This document shows positions 25,676 to 33,531 of a stretch of DNA of 64,000 bases, piece by piece. The position numbers were made by a program, and so were the translations under genes. The notes below the pieces were generated by a model, which had not been told where the DNA came from, searched no databases, and saw nothing but the letters and a program-made list of their open reading frames with translations. Origin of the DNA: Oscillospiraceae bacterium (GTDB taxonomy: Bacteria; Bacillota; Clostridia; Oscillospirales; Oscillospiraceae); the NCBI GenBank assembly GCA_017398725.1, contig JAFQFA010000011.1, positions 1 through 64,000 of the forward strand. Direction: 5' to 3'. The first letter of the stretch is position 1; each line of letters starts with the position of its first letter.

Positions 25676-26017
25676 TTACTTCTCCCCATTGGAGGTTCTG
25701 CGGGCGCGCATCAAACGCACCATATCCCGCACGGCCTCCTTTTGCTCCTCGTCCAATTCCTTAAAATCGCCGTAAAATGCCACATCCACTTGGTCCAGAA
25801 TGTCAGAGGCGGTGTCATTCTGACCCAACAGGTATCCTACGGAAACGCCGAAATAACCGGCGATCTTCTGGGCAGTTTCCGCGTTGACGCTTTTTTTACG
25901 GCCCATTTTCAGGTCCGTCATCAGTCCGCGGCTGAGTCCTGTTTCGTCACACAGGCGACCGGGGCGGATGCCGCGCTGGGTGCAAAGCTTTTGGATCATT
26001 TCATATAAATTGCCCAT
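25676..26017 (-). CDS. XRE-family repressor of the prophage-like cluster
   Basis: A 113-residue protein with an XRE helix-turn-helix (IQKLCTQRGIRPGRLCDETG, then LSRGLMTDLKMGRKKSVNAE, AGYFGVSVGYLLG) and an acidic/helical tail (FYGDFKELDEEQKEAVRDMV). The start at 26017 is chosen for CGGAGGT 9 bases upstream; the longer frame begins among the operators. Four related palindromes lie directly upstream, as expected for a repressor that controls itself and the structural genes. The tail is the likely ImmA target. Confidence 0.9.
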   Translation of the reverse strand: MGNLYEMIQKLCTQRGIRPGRLCDETGLSRGLMTDLKMGRKKSVNAETAQKIAGYFGVSVGYLLGQNDTASDILDQVDVAFYGDFKELDEEQKEAVRDMVRLMRARRTSNGEK

Positions 26018-26029
26018 ATTTTTACCTCC

Positions 26030-26185
26030 GTACTTGTGCAAGTACACAAATTCCTGAAAAACAGGAAAATTAGTCTTGACATGTACTTGAACAAGTACTA
26101 TTATGAGGGCGTGACGAGTACTTGTCCATGTACAAAATCTAGTGAACATCTATATATTAGTACATGAACGGGTACTTGTCAAGAC
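26030..26185. promoter_or_regulatory. Switch region: four palindromic operators and opposing promoters
   Basis: Operators of the form GTACTTG-N2-CAAGTAC lie at 26030-26045 (perfect), 26083-26098 (perfect), 26118-26133 (GTACTTGTCCATGTAC) and 26160-26175 (GTACATGAACGGGTAC), with a further half-site at 26172-26185. A rightward promoter TTGACA (26076-26081)-N17-TATTAT (26099-26104) has operator 2 filling exactly the spacer. A leftward promoter TTGACA (26182-26177)-N17-TAATAT (26159-26154) has operator 4 in its spacer. A second leftward option is TGGACA-N17-CATAAT (26128-26100). Binding would block -35/-10 recognition on both sides. Confidence 0.85.
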
Positions 26186-26207
26186 CCAAGAAAGGAGGTG
26201 ATGGACC

Positions 26208-26426
26208 GTGGACCGGTCTTTCTGTAAGCCACAGATCCCGGCAACAACAGAATACAGGTCAAACCGTACAACATTCAGGACACTTTATATGCCCTTGGGG
26301 ATGCGCGACCCTCAACAGGCACAGCCGGTGTCTTGGTGTGTTTGCTGCGGGGCAGAGGTGTACCGGCCGGACACCTTATTATGCCGGCGCTGCGGTCCGG
26401 AGGATGACGGAACTGAGTACCCATGA
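26208..26426 (+). CDS. Small zinc-ribbon protein, first gene of the structural operon
   Basis: A 72-residue protein with a CVCCGAE...LLCRRCG pair of Cys knuckles near its end, a probable zinc ribbon. GTG start 9 bases after AAAGGAGGTG. It overlaps the next gene by 23 bases. Its place as first gene behind the switch promoter would suit a regulator or a packaging factor, but its function is unknown and I see no known family. Confidence 0.6.
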   Translation: MDRSFCKPQIPATTEYRSNRTTFRTLYMPLGMRDPQQAQPVSWCVCCGAEVYRPDTLLCRRCGPEDDGTEYP

Positions 26427-26781
26427 GATTCTGGAAGAGCTTCGGGCCATTGCCATGGCCCGGGCCACGGATTTTATGGCGGTCCGCGACGGCGGGCTGG
26501 AGATCCGTGCCACTGACAGCCTGACACCGGAGCAGGCCGCCGCCATCGCCTCCATCGAGCGTTCCACCGGCGGCTTGAAAGTGAAGTTTTACGACAAGCT
26601 GAAGGCGTTGGAACTGCTGGGTAAGTACTTGGGCCTGTTTGAGACCCGGGCGGCTTGGCCTGACGGGCAGGAAACCAATCTTTTGCAGGCCATTGTGGAT
26701 GCTACCAACAAGGAGGTGCCGACCGATGATCTACCGGAGCTTCAGCAAGCGGCAGCTGCTGGCGATGACTTGGTGGAATAG
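26404..26781 (+). CDS. Terminase small subunit, C-terminal type only (TerS, truncated)
   Basis: A 125-residue protein matching the C-terminal part of PBSX/SPP1-type small terminases (VRDGGLEIRATDSLTPEQAA..., STGGLKVKFYDKLKALELLG, KYLGLFE). Family members usually carry an extra N-terminal helix-turn-helix that recognises the packaging site. That part is not encoded here; the upstream in-frame residues are not HTH-like and the space is used by the zinc-ribbon gene. GGAGG abuts the ATG, so the start depends on coupling with the upstream gene and is uncertain. It overlaps terL by 56 bases. Confidence 0.7.
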   Translation: MTELSTHEILEELRAIAMARATDFMAVRDGGLEIRATDSLTPEQAAAIASIERSTGGLKVKFYDKLKALELLGKYLGLFETRAAWPDGQETNLLQAIVDATNKEVPTDDLPELQQAAAAGDDLVE

Positions 26782-27937
26782 ACCCGATCTTCGCCGGTTT
26801 GATGCCATCATTTGCGACGGGGCGGTGCGCTCCGGCAAAACAGTGTGCATGGTGGTGGGCTTTTTTCTGTGGAGCATGGCGTCCTTTAACGGGAATGTAT
26901 TTGCCCTTTGCGGAAAGACAGTGGCCTCTCTGCGGCGCAATGTGGTGATCCACCTGCAGCAGTGGCTGGGCGGGGTGCTGGATATTACAGAGCACCGCAG
27001 CGACAACCGGCTGGAGGTCCGCAGTCCCGACGGCAGAAAGAATACTTACTATCTGTTCGGCGGGCAGGACGAAAGCTCCTATATGCTTATTCAGGGTATT
27101 ACCTTGGCAGGGGCTTTGCTGGACGAGGCGGTACTGATGCCCCGCTCCTTTGTGGAGCAGACCTGCGCCCGCTGCTCGGAAATGGGGGCAAAGCTGTGGT
27201 TTAACTGCAATCCTGCCTCTCCGGAACACTGGTTTTACAAGGAATGGCTGGAAAAATGCCGGGAGAAGAACGCCCTGCATCTGCACTTTACCATGGGGGA
27301 TAATCCTGCCTTGCCTCCGGAGGTGCGAGCGCGCTATGAGCGCATGTACACCGGGCATTTTTACCGCCGGTATGTGCTGGGGCAGTGGTGCGGCGCGGAG
27401 GGTCTTGTCTACGATTTTGATCCCAAGCGCCATGTGACAGAGAAGCTGCCCCAAAGTGGCAGGTACTATATCTCCGTGGACTACGGTACCCAAAATCCCT
27501 TTTCCGCCGGACTTTGGTGCGTGACAGGGGACAAGGCCTACCGGCTGCGGGAGTATTACTACAATGGCCGGGAAGCAGGCAGGATGCGCACCGATCAGGA
27601 GTATTACGAAGCCTTGGAGGACTTGGCTGGGGATCTGCCGGTGGAGCAGGTGGTCATCGACCCTTCTGCTGCGTCCTTTATTGCGGTGGTGCGAAAAGCG
27701 GGACGGTTTCGGGTGCGTCGAGCCAACAACGAGGTGCTGCCCGGGATCCAGATGGTGGCGCGGCTTTTGCAGACCGGGCGCTTGCAGATCGGGGCAGATT
27801 GCAAAGCAGCCATTCGGGAGTTTTCTCTTTACTGCTGGCAAAGCACCGGCGAGCGGGATCAGCCGGTCAAGGAGAACGATCATGCCATGGACGATATTCG
27901 CTATTTCTGCATGAGCGTCCTGCGCCGGACACAGTAA
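26726..27937 (+). CDS. Terminase large subunit (PBSX family)
   Basis: A 403-residue packaging motor. The ATPase has Walker A CDGAVRSGKTVCMV and Walker B-like GALLDEAVLM, then the coupling-type WFNCNPASPEHWFY. The C-terminal RNase-H-like nuclease shows acidic positions in YISVDYGTQNP, VVIDPSAASF and NDHAMDDIRYF. It pumps DNA through the portal into the capsid and cuts it. The start at 26726 follows AAGGAGGTG by 9 bases. All key motifs are intact, so the motor may be functional. Confidence 0.93.
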   Translation: MIYRSFSKRQLLAMTWWNRPDLRRFDAIICDGAVRSGKTVCMVVGFFLWSMASFNGNVFALCGKTVASLRRNVVIHLQQWLGGVLDITEHRSDNRLEVRSPDGRKNTYYLFGGQDESSYMLIQGITLAGALLDEAVLMPRSFVEQTCARCSEMGAKLWFNCNPASPEHWFYKEWLEKCREKNALHLHFTMGDNPALPPEVRARYERMYTGHFYRRYVLGQWCGAEGLVYDFDPKRHVTEKLPQSGRYYISVDYGTQNPFSAGLWCVTGDKAYRLREYYYNGREAGRMRTDQEYYEALEDLAGDLPVEQVVIDPSAASFIAVVRKAGRFRVRRANNEVLPGIQMVARLLQTGRLQIGADCKAAIREFSLYCWQSTGERDQPVKENDHAMDDIRYFCMSVLRRTQ

Positions 27938-27961
27938 GTTGGAAACGGAAAGGAGTCAATA

Positions 27962-28153
27962 ATGAAAAAATGGTTATTGGAGCATTTTTTGCCTATGTGG
28001 GCAAAGGAAACGGTGCTCCGGGACAACCGCCGGCTGGCGCGGGAAAACCGGCAGTTAAGCCGGGATAACGAAAGCTTGCGCTGCTATATCCGGGGGCTGC
28101 ATGTGGGCCTGCGCAGCAGCCGGCGAACAGGAGGAAAACATGAAGCTTCTTGA
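27962..28153 (+). CDS. Small coiled-coil phage protein
   Basis: A 63-residue, strongly basic protein (KETVLRDNRRLARENRQLSR, then DNESLRCYIRGL) with an evident coiled coil. It lies between terL and the portal gene and overlaps the portal start by 14 bases. Similar short ORFs occur at this place in related prophages. Role unknown, possibly an assembly or DNA-binding factor. Confidence 0.65.
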   Translation: MKKWLLEHFLPMWAKETVLRDNRRLARENRQLSRDNESLRCYIRGLHVGLRSSRRTGGKHEAS

Positions 28154-29456
28154 GTATCAGCAAGCCTTTGGGGCATGGGACCGAACCTCGGAGCAGATGC
28201 GAAAAGGGATTTCTCAATGGTTTAAGCTCTACTATCAAAGCGGTAGCGACGGACAGCTTGATCCCTGCCAGCGGGTGGCTTACAGCGTGGTCAGCAAGCT
28301 GGTAAAAGCAATTTTCAGCGAGTACCGGGCAACAGCAGAAACGGCGTTTTATCAGAAAATTCTGGAGCAGCTGCTTGGCTGCCACCGGCAGGCCATGGAG
28401 CTGACCTTGGTGGGCGGCGAAAGTTATTTAAAGCCTTGCATCGGTCCGGATGGGATCAGCTTGACGGTGATCCCTCGGAACCGGGTGCTGGTGTTCGGCA
28501 GAGATCCGGAGGGGGAACTGACGGATGTGGGCATGCTGGAAAAATCCACGCAGGACCGCTACTATTACACCCTTTTGGAGCGCCGGCGGCTGGATGAGCA
28601 AGGTCTGCTTACCGTGGAAAACACCCTCTACCGCTCTTTGAATGCCCAAACGCTGGGAACCCGGGTGAGTCTGCAAAGCCTGCCCCGGTACAGGGCGTTG
28701 GCAGAGCGCTATACCTTCCCCCAAAGTTTGCATGGTGTGGGGTTGGTGCGATTGCGTACGCCTATGCTCAACTGCGTGGACGGTTCTGATGAGGGGGTCA
28801 GTGTGTATGCCCCGGCGGTGGATCTCATCGCCAATATCGACCGGAACGAAGCCCAGCTTTGCGGAGAGTTTGAGCGGGGCGAAAGCCGGATCATTACCTC
28901 CCGGGATCTTTTGGATGAAAACCGGCTTTTGACAGATCATCTGTTTATTGGGCTGGATGAAGATCCTCAGCAGGTGGGCTTCCATATTTTCAATCCCCAG
29001 CTGCGGCAGCAGTCCTTTTTGGACCGGAAGCAGGAATATCTGCGCAATGTGGAATCTGTGATCGGCTTGAAGCGGGGCATGCTGGCAGATGTGAACACCA
29101 ACCTGCGCACTGCCACGGAGATCTCTGCCAGCGAAGGGGAGTTTAATCTCACAGTGCTGGATTTCCAGCGGATGTGGCAGACTGCTGTGCAGCGGCTGTT
29201 TGCATTATGCCGGCAGCTGGCCGGGCTTTACGGTCTGGGCAGATTCCCGGAGGAGCGGGTGCAGATCGACTGGGGCAACGGGGTGCTCTTTGACGAGGAC
29301 AAGCTGTGGCAGGAGTACCGGCAGATGGTGCTTGACGGTCTCATCGCCCCGGAGATCGCGCTGGGCTGGCGGTTCAATATGCCGGCGCAGACCCCGGCGC
29401 AACGGGAAGCCATCCGCAGCCGGTATATGCCTCAAATTTGCCAAGGTCAGGCGTAA
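28140..29456 (+). CDS. Portal protein (SPP1 gp6/PBSX-like)
   Basis: A 438-residue protein of portal length. Typical features are the early YYQSGSDGQ segment, MELTLVGGESYLKP, the central clip region, and LKRGMLADVNTNLRTATEISASE, which resembles the wing/crown part of this portal family. Portals form the dodecameric gate used by the terminase and join to the tail. The ATG follows AGGAGG by 6 bases. No separate MuF-type minor head gene follows, unlike SPP1. Confidence 0.88.
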   Translation: MKLLEYQQAFGAWDRTSEQMRKGISQWFKLYYQSGSDGQLDPCQRVAYSVVSKLVKAIFSEYRATAETAFYQKILEQLLGCHRQAMELTLVGGESYLKPCIGPDGISLTVIPRNRVLVFGRDPEGELTDVGMLEKSTQDRYYYTLLERRRLDEQGLLTVENTLYRSLNAQTLGTRVSLQSLPRYRALAERYTFPQSLHGVGLVRLRTPMLNCVDGSDEGVSVYAPAVDLIANIDRNEAQLCGEFERGESRIITSRDLLDENRLLTDHLFIGLDEDPQQVGFHIFNPQLRQQSFLDRKQEYLRNVESVIGLKRGMLADVNTNLRTATEISASEGEFNLTVLDFQRMWQTAVQRLFALCRQLAGLYGLGRFPEERVQIDWGNGVLFDEDKLWQEYRQMVLDGLIAPEIALGWRFNMPAQTPAQREAIRSRYMPQICQGQA

Positions 29457-29513
29457 AAAAGACCAAGCGCAGGTGAAGCCACCACATAAAAAGCGTAGCG
29501 CGGAAAGGAATTT

Positions 29514-29972
29514 ATGAAACGGGAATTTTTGCAGAATCTGAAAGTAGGGGAAAGTGCTTTATCCAAAGAAGTCATCGACGCCATCATGGCGGAAAACGGG
29601 AAGGACATTGAAGCCGCCCGGCAGTTGGGCAACACATGGGAAGAAAAATATAACCATGCGGTACAGGCCCATCAGCAGGAGCTTACTGCCTTGCGTTTTC
29701 AGTCGGCGCTGGATGCTGCGGTCCGGGAGCATGGGGGCCGGAATACCAAAGCCATTGCCGCCCTGCTGGACATGGAGGCCATCCAAGCCAGCGAAGATCT
29801 TTCCGGGGCACTGAAAAGCGCCTTGGAGGAAGTGAAAAAAGAGCATGACTATCTTTTTACGGTGCAGACCCCGCCTCTGTTTGCCAGAGGTACAGGCGCC
29901 CAAACGGGTGAAATCGATCAGCGAAGCGCCACATTGGCAGGTGCTTTGCGGGAAAAATACGAAAGGAAGTAA
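29514..29972 (+). CDS. Capsid scaffold (phage minor structural GP20-like)
   Basis: A 152-residue, highly helical, charged protein (GNTWEEKYNHAVQAHQQELT, then VREHGGRNTKAIAALLDMEA) of the GP20 scaffolding type, located between portal and capsid genes as expected. Scaffolds guide capsid assembly and then leave. No capsid-maturation protease gene is seen next to it. Confidence 0.85.
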   Translation: MKREFLQNLKVGESALSKEVIDAIMAENGKDIEAARQLGNTWEEKYNHAVQAHQQELTALRFQSALDAAVREHGGRNTKAIAALLDMEAIQASEDLSGALKSALEEVKKEHDYLFTVQTPPLFARGTGAQTGEIDQRSATLAGALREKYERK

Positions 29973-29979
29973 ATAACTT

Positions 29980-30927
29980 ATGGCAATTACTCTTTACGAA
30001 GCAAAGGTCGGCATGGCCGACAAGGTAGATCAGCAGATCGTGGATATGTTCCGCCGCAGCTCTCAGCTGCTGGATGGCATGGTGTTTGACAATGTTATTG
30101 CCCCCGGTACCGGCGGCAGCACCCTGACCTACGGCTATATCCAGCTGAAGACCCCCGCCACCGCCGCGGTCCGTGCGGTAGGTGCCGAGTACACCCCCGG
30201 CGAGGCAAAGCGGGAGAAGAAGACCACCGGCGCGGTGATTATGGGCGGTGCGTTCCAAGTGGACCGTGTGCTGCAGAATACTGCCGGCGCTGCCGATGAG
30301 GTGGCTTTTCAGGCAGAGCAGAAGATCAAGGCTACTGCCAACTTCTTCCACAATATGGTCATCAACGGTGACAGCGACGAGGGCGGCTTTGACGGCCTGA
30401 AGAAGCTGCTGACCGGCACTGCCAATGAGCTGACCAGCGAGGTCAGTCTGGCAACCTCTGCCCAGCTGGATGAGAACTACAATGCCTTTTTGGATGAAAT
30501 GGATGCCTTCTTGGCGGCGCTGGACGGCACGCCCAGCATGCTGCTGATGAACACCGGCATGCTCATCAAGCTGCGCTCCATTGCCCGCCGCGCCGGTTAC
30601 TACGAGCGCACCCGGGACGATTTCGGCAACTTTGTGGAGACTTATGCCGGTATCCCCATGGTGGACATGGGCAAGTTCTTTGACGGTACCGAAACTGCCG
30701 ATGTGATCCCCACCGAGGAGGGCAAGACCGCCATTTACGCGGTATGTCTGGGCTTGGACGGCTTCCACGGCATCAGCCCGCAGGGCGACGGTGTCATCAG
30801 CTGCTACCTGCCTGACCTGTCTGCTCCCGGCGCTGTGAAGACCGGTGAGGTAGAACTGGTGGCCGGCGTGGCCCTGAAGAACACCATGAAGGCAGCGGTT
30901 CTGAAGGACATCGCCATCGGCGCCTGA
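29980..30927 (+). CDS. Major capsid protein (HK97-like fold, inferred)
   Basis: A 315-residue protein directly after the scaffold, with codon use more biased than its neighbours, as expected for the most abundant virion protein. The N-terminal arm and long helix (KVDQQIVDMFRRSSQLLDGM), the E-loop-like GGSTLTYGYIQLKTPATAA, and the P-domain (INGDSDEGGFDGLKKLL) fit the HK97 fold by position and pattern, but no profile was run. It forms the icosahedral shell. Confidence 0.85.
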   Translation: MAITLYEAKVGMADKVDQQIVDMFRRSSQLLDGMVFDNVIAPGTGGSTLTYGYIQLKTPATAAVRAVGAEYTPGEAKREKKTTGAVIMGGAFQVDRVLQNTAGAADEVAFQAEQKIKATANFFHNMVINGDSDEGGFDGLKKLLTGTANELTSEVSLATSAQLDENYNAFLDEMDAFLAALDGTPSMLLMNTGMLIKLRSIARRAGYYERTRDDFGNFVETYAGIPMVDMGKFFDGTETADVIPTEEGKTAIYAVCLGLDGFHGISPQGDGVISCYLPDLSAPGAVKTGEVELVAGVALKNTMKAAVLKDIAIGA

Positions 30928-30944
30928 GATGGGAGGCGCCGGGG

Positions 30945-31277
30945 ATGGTAGACTATGATTTCTACATAAATACCTACCTTGGCAGCACCATCGATGAAAA
31001 AAGCTTTCCTGCCGCGGCGGCTCGAGCCGCCGCGGTGTTGGAAGGGTATGAGCGGTGCTGCCGGGTACACTGCCCCGGTCCCGATAGCCGGCGCATGGCC
31101 CTGTGCGCCATGGCAGAGGTAATTCACAGCTATGGTCAGAGCCGGTTTGTGGATTCTGCCAGTATCGGTAGCGTATCTGTGCGCTGGGGCAGCCGGGGCG
31201 GTCATGCGCTGGAGCAGGAACTGCTGCGCAAGGCCGGGATCTATCTGGACATCCTGCGGGGGGTGGGGCAGAAGTGA
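30945..31277 (+). CDS. Head-tail connector (adaptor, gp6/gp15-like)
   Basis: A 110-residue, helical protein (DYDFYINTYLGSTIDEKSFP at the start, then a central helix ALCAMAEVIHSYGQSRFV) with the size and place of the adaptor that docks on the portal. It overlaps the next gene by four bases (GTGA). Confidence 0.75.
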   Translation: MVDYDFYINTYLGSTIDEKSFPAAAARAAAVLEGYERCCRVHCPGPDSRRMALCAMAEVIHSYGQSRFVDSASIGSVSVRWGSRGGHALEQELLRKAGIYLDILRGVGQK

Positions 31278-31597
31278 CGCACCCTCTTTGCAATCAGACG
31301 GTAACCCTTTACCACCCCACACCCCAAGGGGTTATTCGGCGGGTAGTCACCGGCTGTTTTTACCATTGGCAGCAAACCTGCCTTGCCGACGGCTTGGAAG
31401 AAACCACCTTCCTGTTGGTACTGCCGGCAGGGGAGTCTGTTTCGGTAGGCGACCGGGTTTTGGCGGGAATCGGGCCGGAGCAGGTGGTATGGGAGTCCTT
31501 TTTGCCTGTAAATACCCAGAGCCTGTCTGAGGTGGCCTATGTGACCCCTTACTATTTTATGGGCCGTCTGCACCATACCGAGGCAGGCAGAAAGTGA
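31274..31597 (+). CDS. Head-tail joining/minor capsid protein
   Basis: A 107-residue beta-rich protein (TVTLYHPTPQGVIRRVVTGC, LVLPAGESVSVGDRVLAGIG) in the position of the phage stopper. GTG start coupled to the preceding stop. The family call rests on position and size. Confidence 0.65.
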   Translation: MTHPLCNQTVTLYHPTPQGVIRRVVTGCFYHWQQTCLADGLEETTFLLVLPAGESVSVGDRVLAGIGPEQVVWESFLPVNTQSLSEVAYVTPYYFMGRLHHTEAGRK

Positions 31598-31604
31598 GGC
31601 GGCA

Positions 31605-32003
31605 ATGGATACATTAACGGCAATGCTTACCTTTTTACGGCAGTTTCCTTTATGGGAGCAGCAATCCCTGACGGTGGATGAAAAAAGCCCGAAGCCCCAT
31701 ACCTGTCAGCTCTTTCCTTTGGGGCTGACGGTGCTGCGCCGTCGGGAAAATGTACAGGGCGATAAGGTGTTTACCCTGCGGCAAAGCTTTCTGCTGCGGC
31801 GGGTGGCCTATGCCGGTCAGACGGCAGCTGCTTGGCTGCTGGCACTGCAAAACTGGCTGCTTACCCAGCCGGTGGAGGCGTTAGAGCCGGCCTTCGGCAA
31901 CCGGCTGCGGCTCTGGGCAGAGCAGGGACAGCCGGCAGGGCTCAATCAGCCCGGTACCGGTGTCTACCAAGTAAAAATCCATGTGGAATACGAGAAGGAG
32001 TAA
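31605..32003 (+). CDS. Tail terminator/minor capsid-type protein
   Basis: A 132-residue protein between the stopper and tail-tube genes, the usual place of the tail-terminator protein that caps the tail and joins it to the head. The pattern (QLFPLGLTVLRRRENVQGDK, then LALQNWLLTQ) fits this class loosely. GCGGCAATGG precedes the ATG; the ribosome-binding site is weak, so translation is probably coupled. Confidence 0.65.
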   Translation: MDTLTAMLTFLRQFPLWEQQSLTVDEKSPKPHTCQLFPLGLTVLRRRENVQGDKVFTLRQSFLLRRVAYAGQTAAAWLLALQNWLLTQPVEALEPAFGNRLRLWAEQGQPAGLNQPGTGVYQVKIHVEYEKE

Positions 32004-32006
32004 AAA

Positions 32007-32486
32007 ATGGCAAAAATCGAACGGAAATATTTGGCCCATTTCATCAATGCCGCCCAGCCCGGTCAGGAAGCAGAGTATGAGCGGCTGGGCAAGGATCTGG
32101 AGGAGTTCAGCCCGGAGCTTTCTGCGCAGGTAGAGACCCGGAAGAACATTCTGGGTCAGACCAGTGTGGTGATCTCCGGCTATGAAAAGACCGCCGCCGT
32201 AGAGCCTTTCTACGCGGTGGCAGGCAGCAGCCTCTTTGACCGGCTGCAGGCGATTATCGATGACGGCAAGGTGCTGGAAGAACTGAAAGCGGATGTGGTG
32301 GAAGTAAAGCTTTGGGAAGAAGAGACAGAAGCCGGTTTCCCCGCCATTTTGGAGGAAGTGTATATCGAGGTCACCTCCTACGGCGGCGATACCACCGGCT
32401 ATCAGATCCCCTTTACCCTGCACTATACCGGCAGTAAGGTGAAGGGCCGCTTCCAGCTGGAGAGCCGCATCTTTACCGCTGACTAA
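32007..32486 (+). CDS. Major tail tube protein
   Basis: A 159-residue protein starting MAKIERKYLAHFINAA, with beta-rich QTSVVISGYEKTAAVEPFYA and SLFDRLQAIIDDGK, in the pattern of siphophage tail-tube proteins. It polymerises around the tape measure. No sheath gene is present, so the tail is non-contractile. AAGGAG precedes the ATG. Confidence 0.82.
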   Translation: MAKIERKYLAHFINAAQPGQEAEYERLGKDLEEFSPELSAQVETRKNILGQTSVVISGYEKTAAVEPFYAVAGSSLFDRLQAIIDDGKVLEELKADVVEVKLWEEETEAGFPAILEEVYIEVTSYGGDTTGYQIPFTLHYTGSKVKGRFQLESRIFTAD

Positions 32487-32500
32487 AAGGAGGAATCCGG

Positions 32501-32929
32501 ATGGAACAGCTCAATATCGATTGCGGATTGGAAGAATATGCGGTGGGCGGCGCAATACTGCGCTTTAATCCTACCGACCCCAATCTGTACGCCCGCTTTA
32601 TGCAGCTGGAAGGGCAGCTTGGTCAGCTCCGGAAAGAGCTGGAGCAGAAGGTCAGTGCTGCCATGGAAGCGAGTCAGGTACTGACGGTGCTGGAGGAGAC
32701 GGACCGGACCTTTAAAGACCTGCTGACCCGGGTGTTTGGCCCGCAAAACGATTTTTCCAAACTGATGGAGGGGGTCAACCTGCTGGCTATGGGCAATAAC
32801 GGCCTTTCTGTGGGAGAAAATCTGCTGATGGCCTTAGAACCGGTGCTGACGAAGGGCGCAGAGCGTTTTGCCGGGGTTAAGACCCGCGAAGCAGTGGAAA
32901 AAGCCCGGCAGCGCCGGGCAGGCCTATGA
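32501..32929 (+). CDS. Tail assembly chaperone-type protein
   Basis: A 142-residue helical protein (LYARFMQLEGQLGQLRKELE, FKDLLTRVFGPQNDFSKLME) ahead of the tape measure gene, in the position of the gpG-type chaperone. Its TGA overlaps the next gene (ATGA), so the second product is made by re-initiation; I do not see a clear slippery site for a programmed frameshift. Confidence 0.72.
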   Translation: MEQLNIDCGLEEYAVGGAILRFNPTDPNLYARFMQLEGQLGQLRKELEQKVSAAMEASQVLTVLEETDRTFKDLLTRVFGPQNDFSKLMEGVNLLAMGNNGLSVGENLLMALEPVLTKGAERFAGVKTREAVEKARQRRAGL

Positions 32930-33531
32930 TGGACCTGTGGCAACTGCCGGTGCGAGCCACCTTGGATGGACAAACTTTTGACCTGCATACAGATTACCGG
33001 GATATTTTGGAGATCTTTTCTTATTTGGAAGATCCGGATCTGCCGGAGCCGGTCCGGTGGCGGATCGCCTTGGCCCTGTTTTATGAGCAGCCGGTTCCCG
33101 AGGATATGCTGCAATCAGCCCTTGATTATCTGGTGGACTTTTTGCAGTGCGGTCAGACGGATCGGCCCGGTCCCCGGCTGATGGATTGGCAGCACGATGC
33201 GCAGGCAATTCTGGCGGGAGTAAACCGGGTGGCAGGCAAAGAAGTCCGGGCACTGCCTTATGTCCATTGGTGGAGTTTTTTGAGCTGGTTCCATGCCATG
33301 GAGCCGGGGCAGCTTTCCACATTGGTCAGCATCCGTCAGCGGCTGCGGCAGGGAAAGCCCTTGGAATCGTGGCAAAAGGAGTTCTACCGGGAAAATCGCC
33401 GGGCGGTGGAGCTGCCGGTGCGCCGCAGTTCGTTAGAAAAGCAGCAGTGCCGGCAGCTTCTGGCCCGGCTGGACAGGGAAGGAGAAAACCATGGAACAAA
33501 AGAATCAGCCCTTTGCCGGGGATCTGGATAA
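32926..33531 (+). CDS. Bacteriophage Gp15-like protein
   Basis: A 201-residue protein with the Gp15 pattern: YRDILEIFSYLEDPDLPEPV, the middle DWQHDAQAILAGVNRVAGKE and LPYVHWWSFLSWFHAM, then FYRENRRAV. Gp15 takes the place of the second tail-chaperone product in Gram-positive siphophages. It overlaps the tape measure gene by 41 bases. Confidence 0.82.
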   Translation: MMDLWQLPVRATLDGQTFDLHTDYRDILEIFSYLEDPDLPEPVRWRIALALFYEQPVPEDMLQSALDYLVDFLQCGQTDRPGPRLMDWQHDAQAILAGVNRVAGKEVRALPYVHWWSFLSWFHAMEPGQLSTLVSIRQRLRQGKPLESWQKEFYRENRRAVELPVRRSSLEKQQCRQLLARLDREGENHGTKESALCRGSG

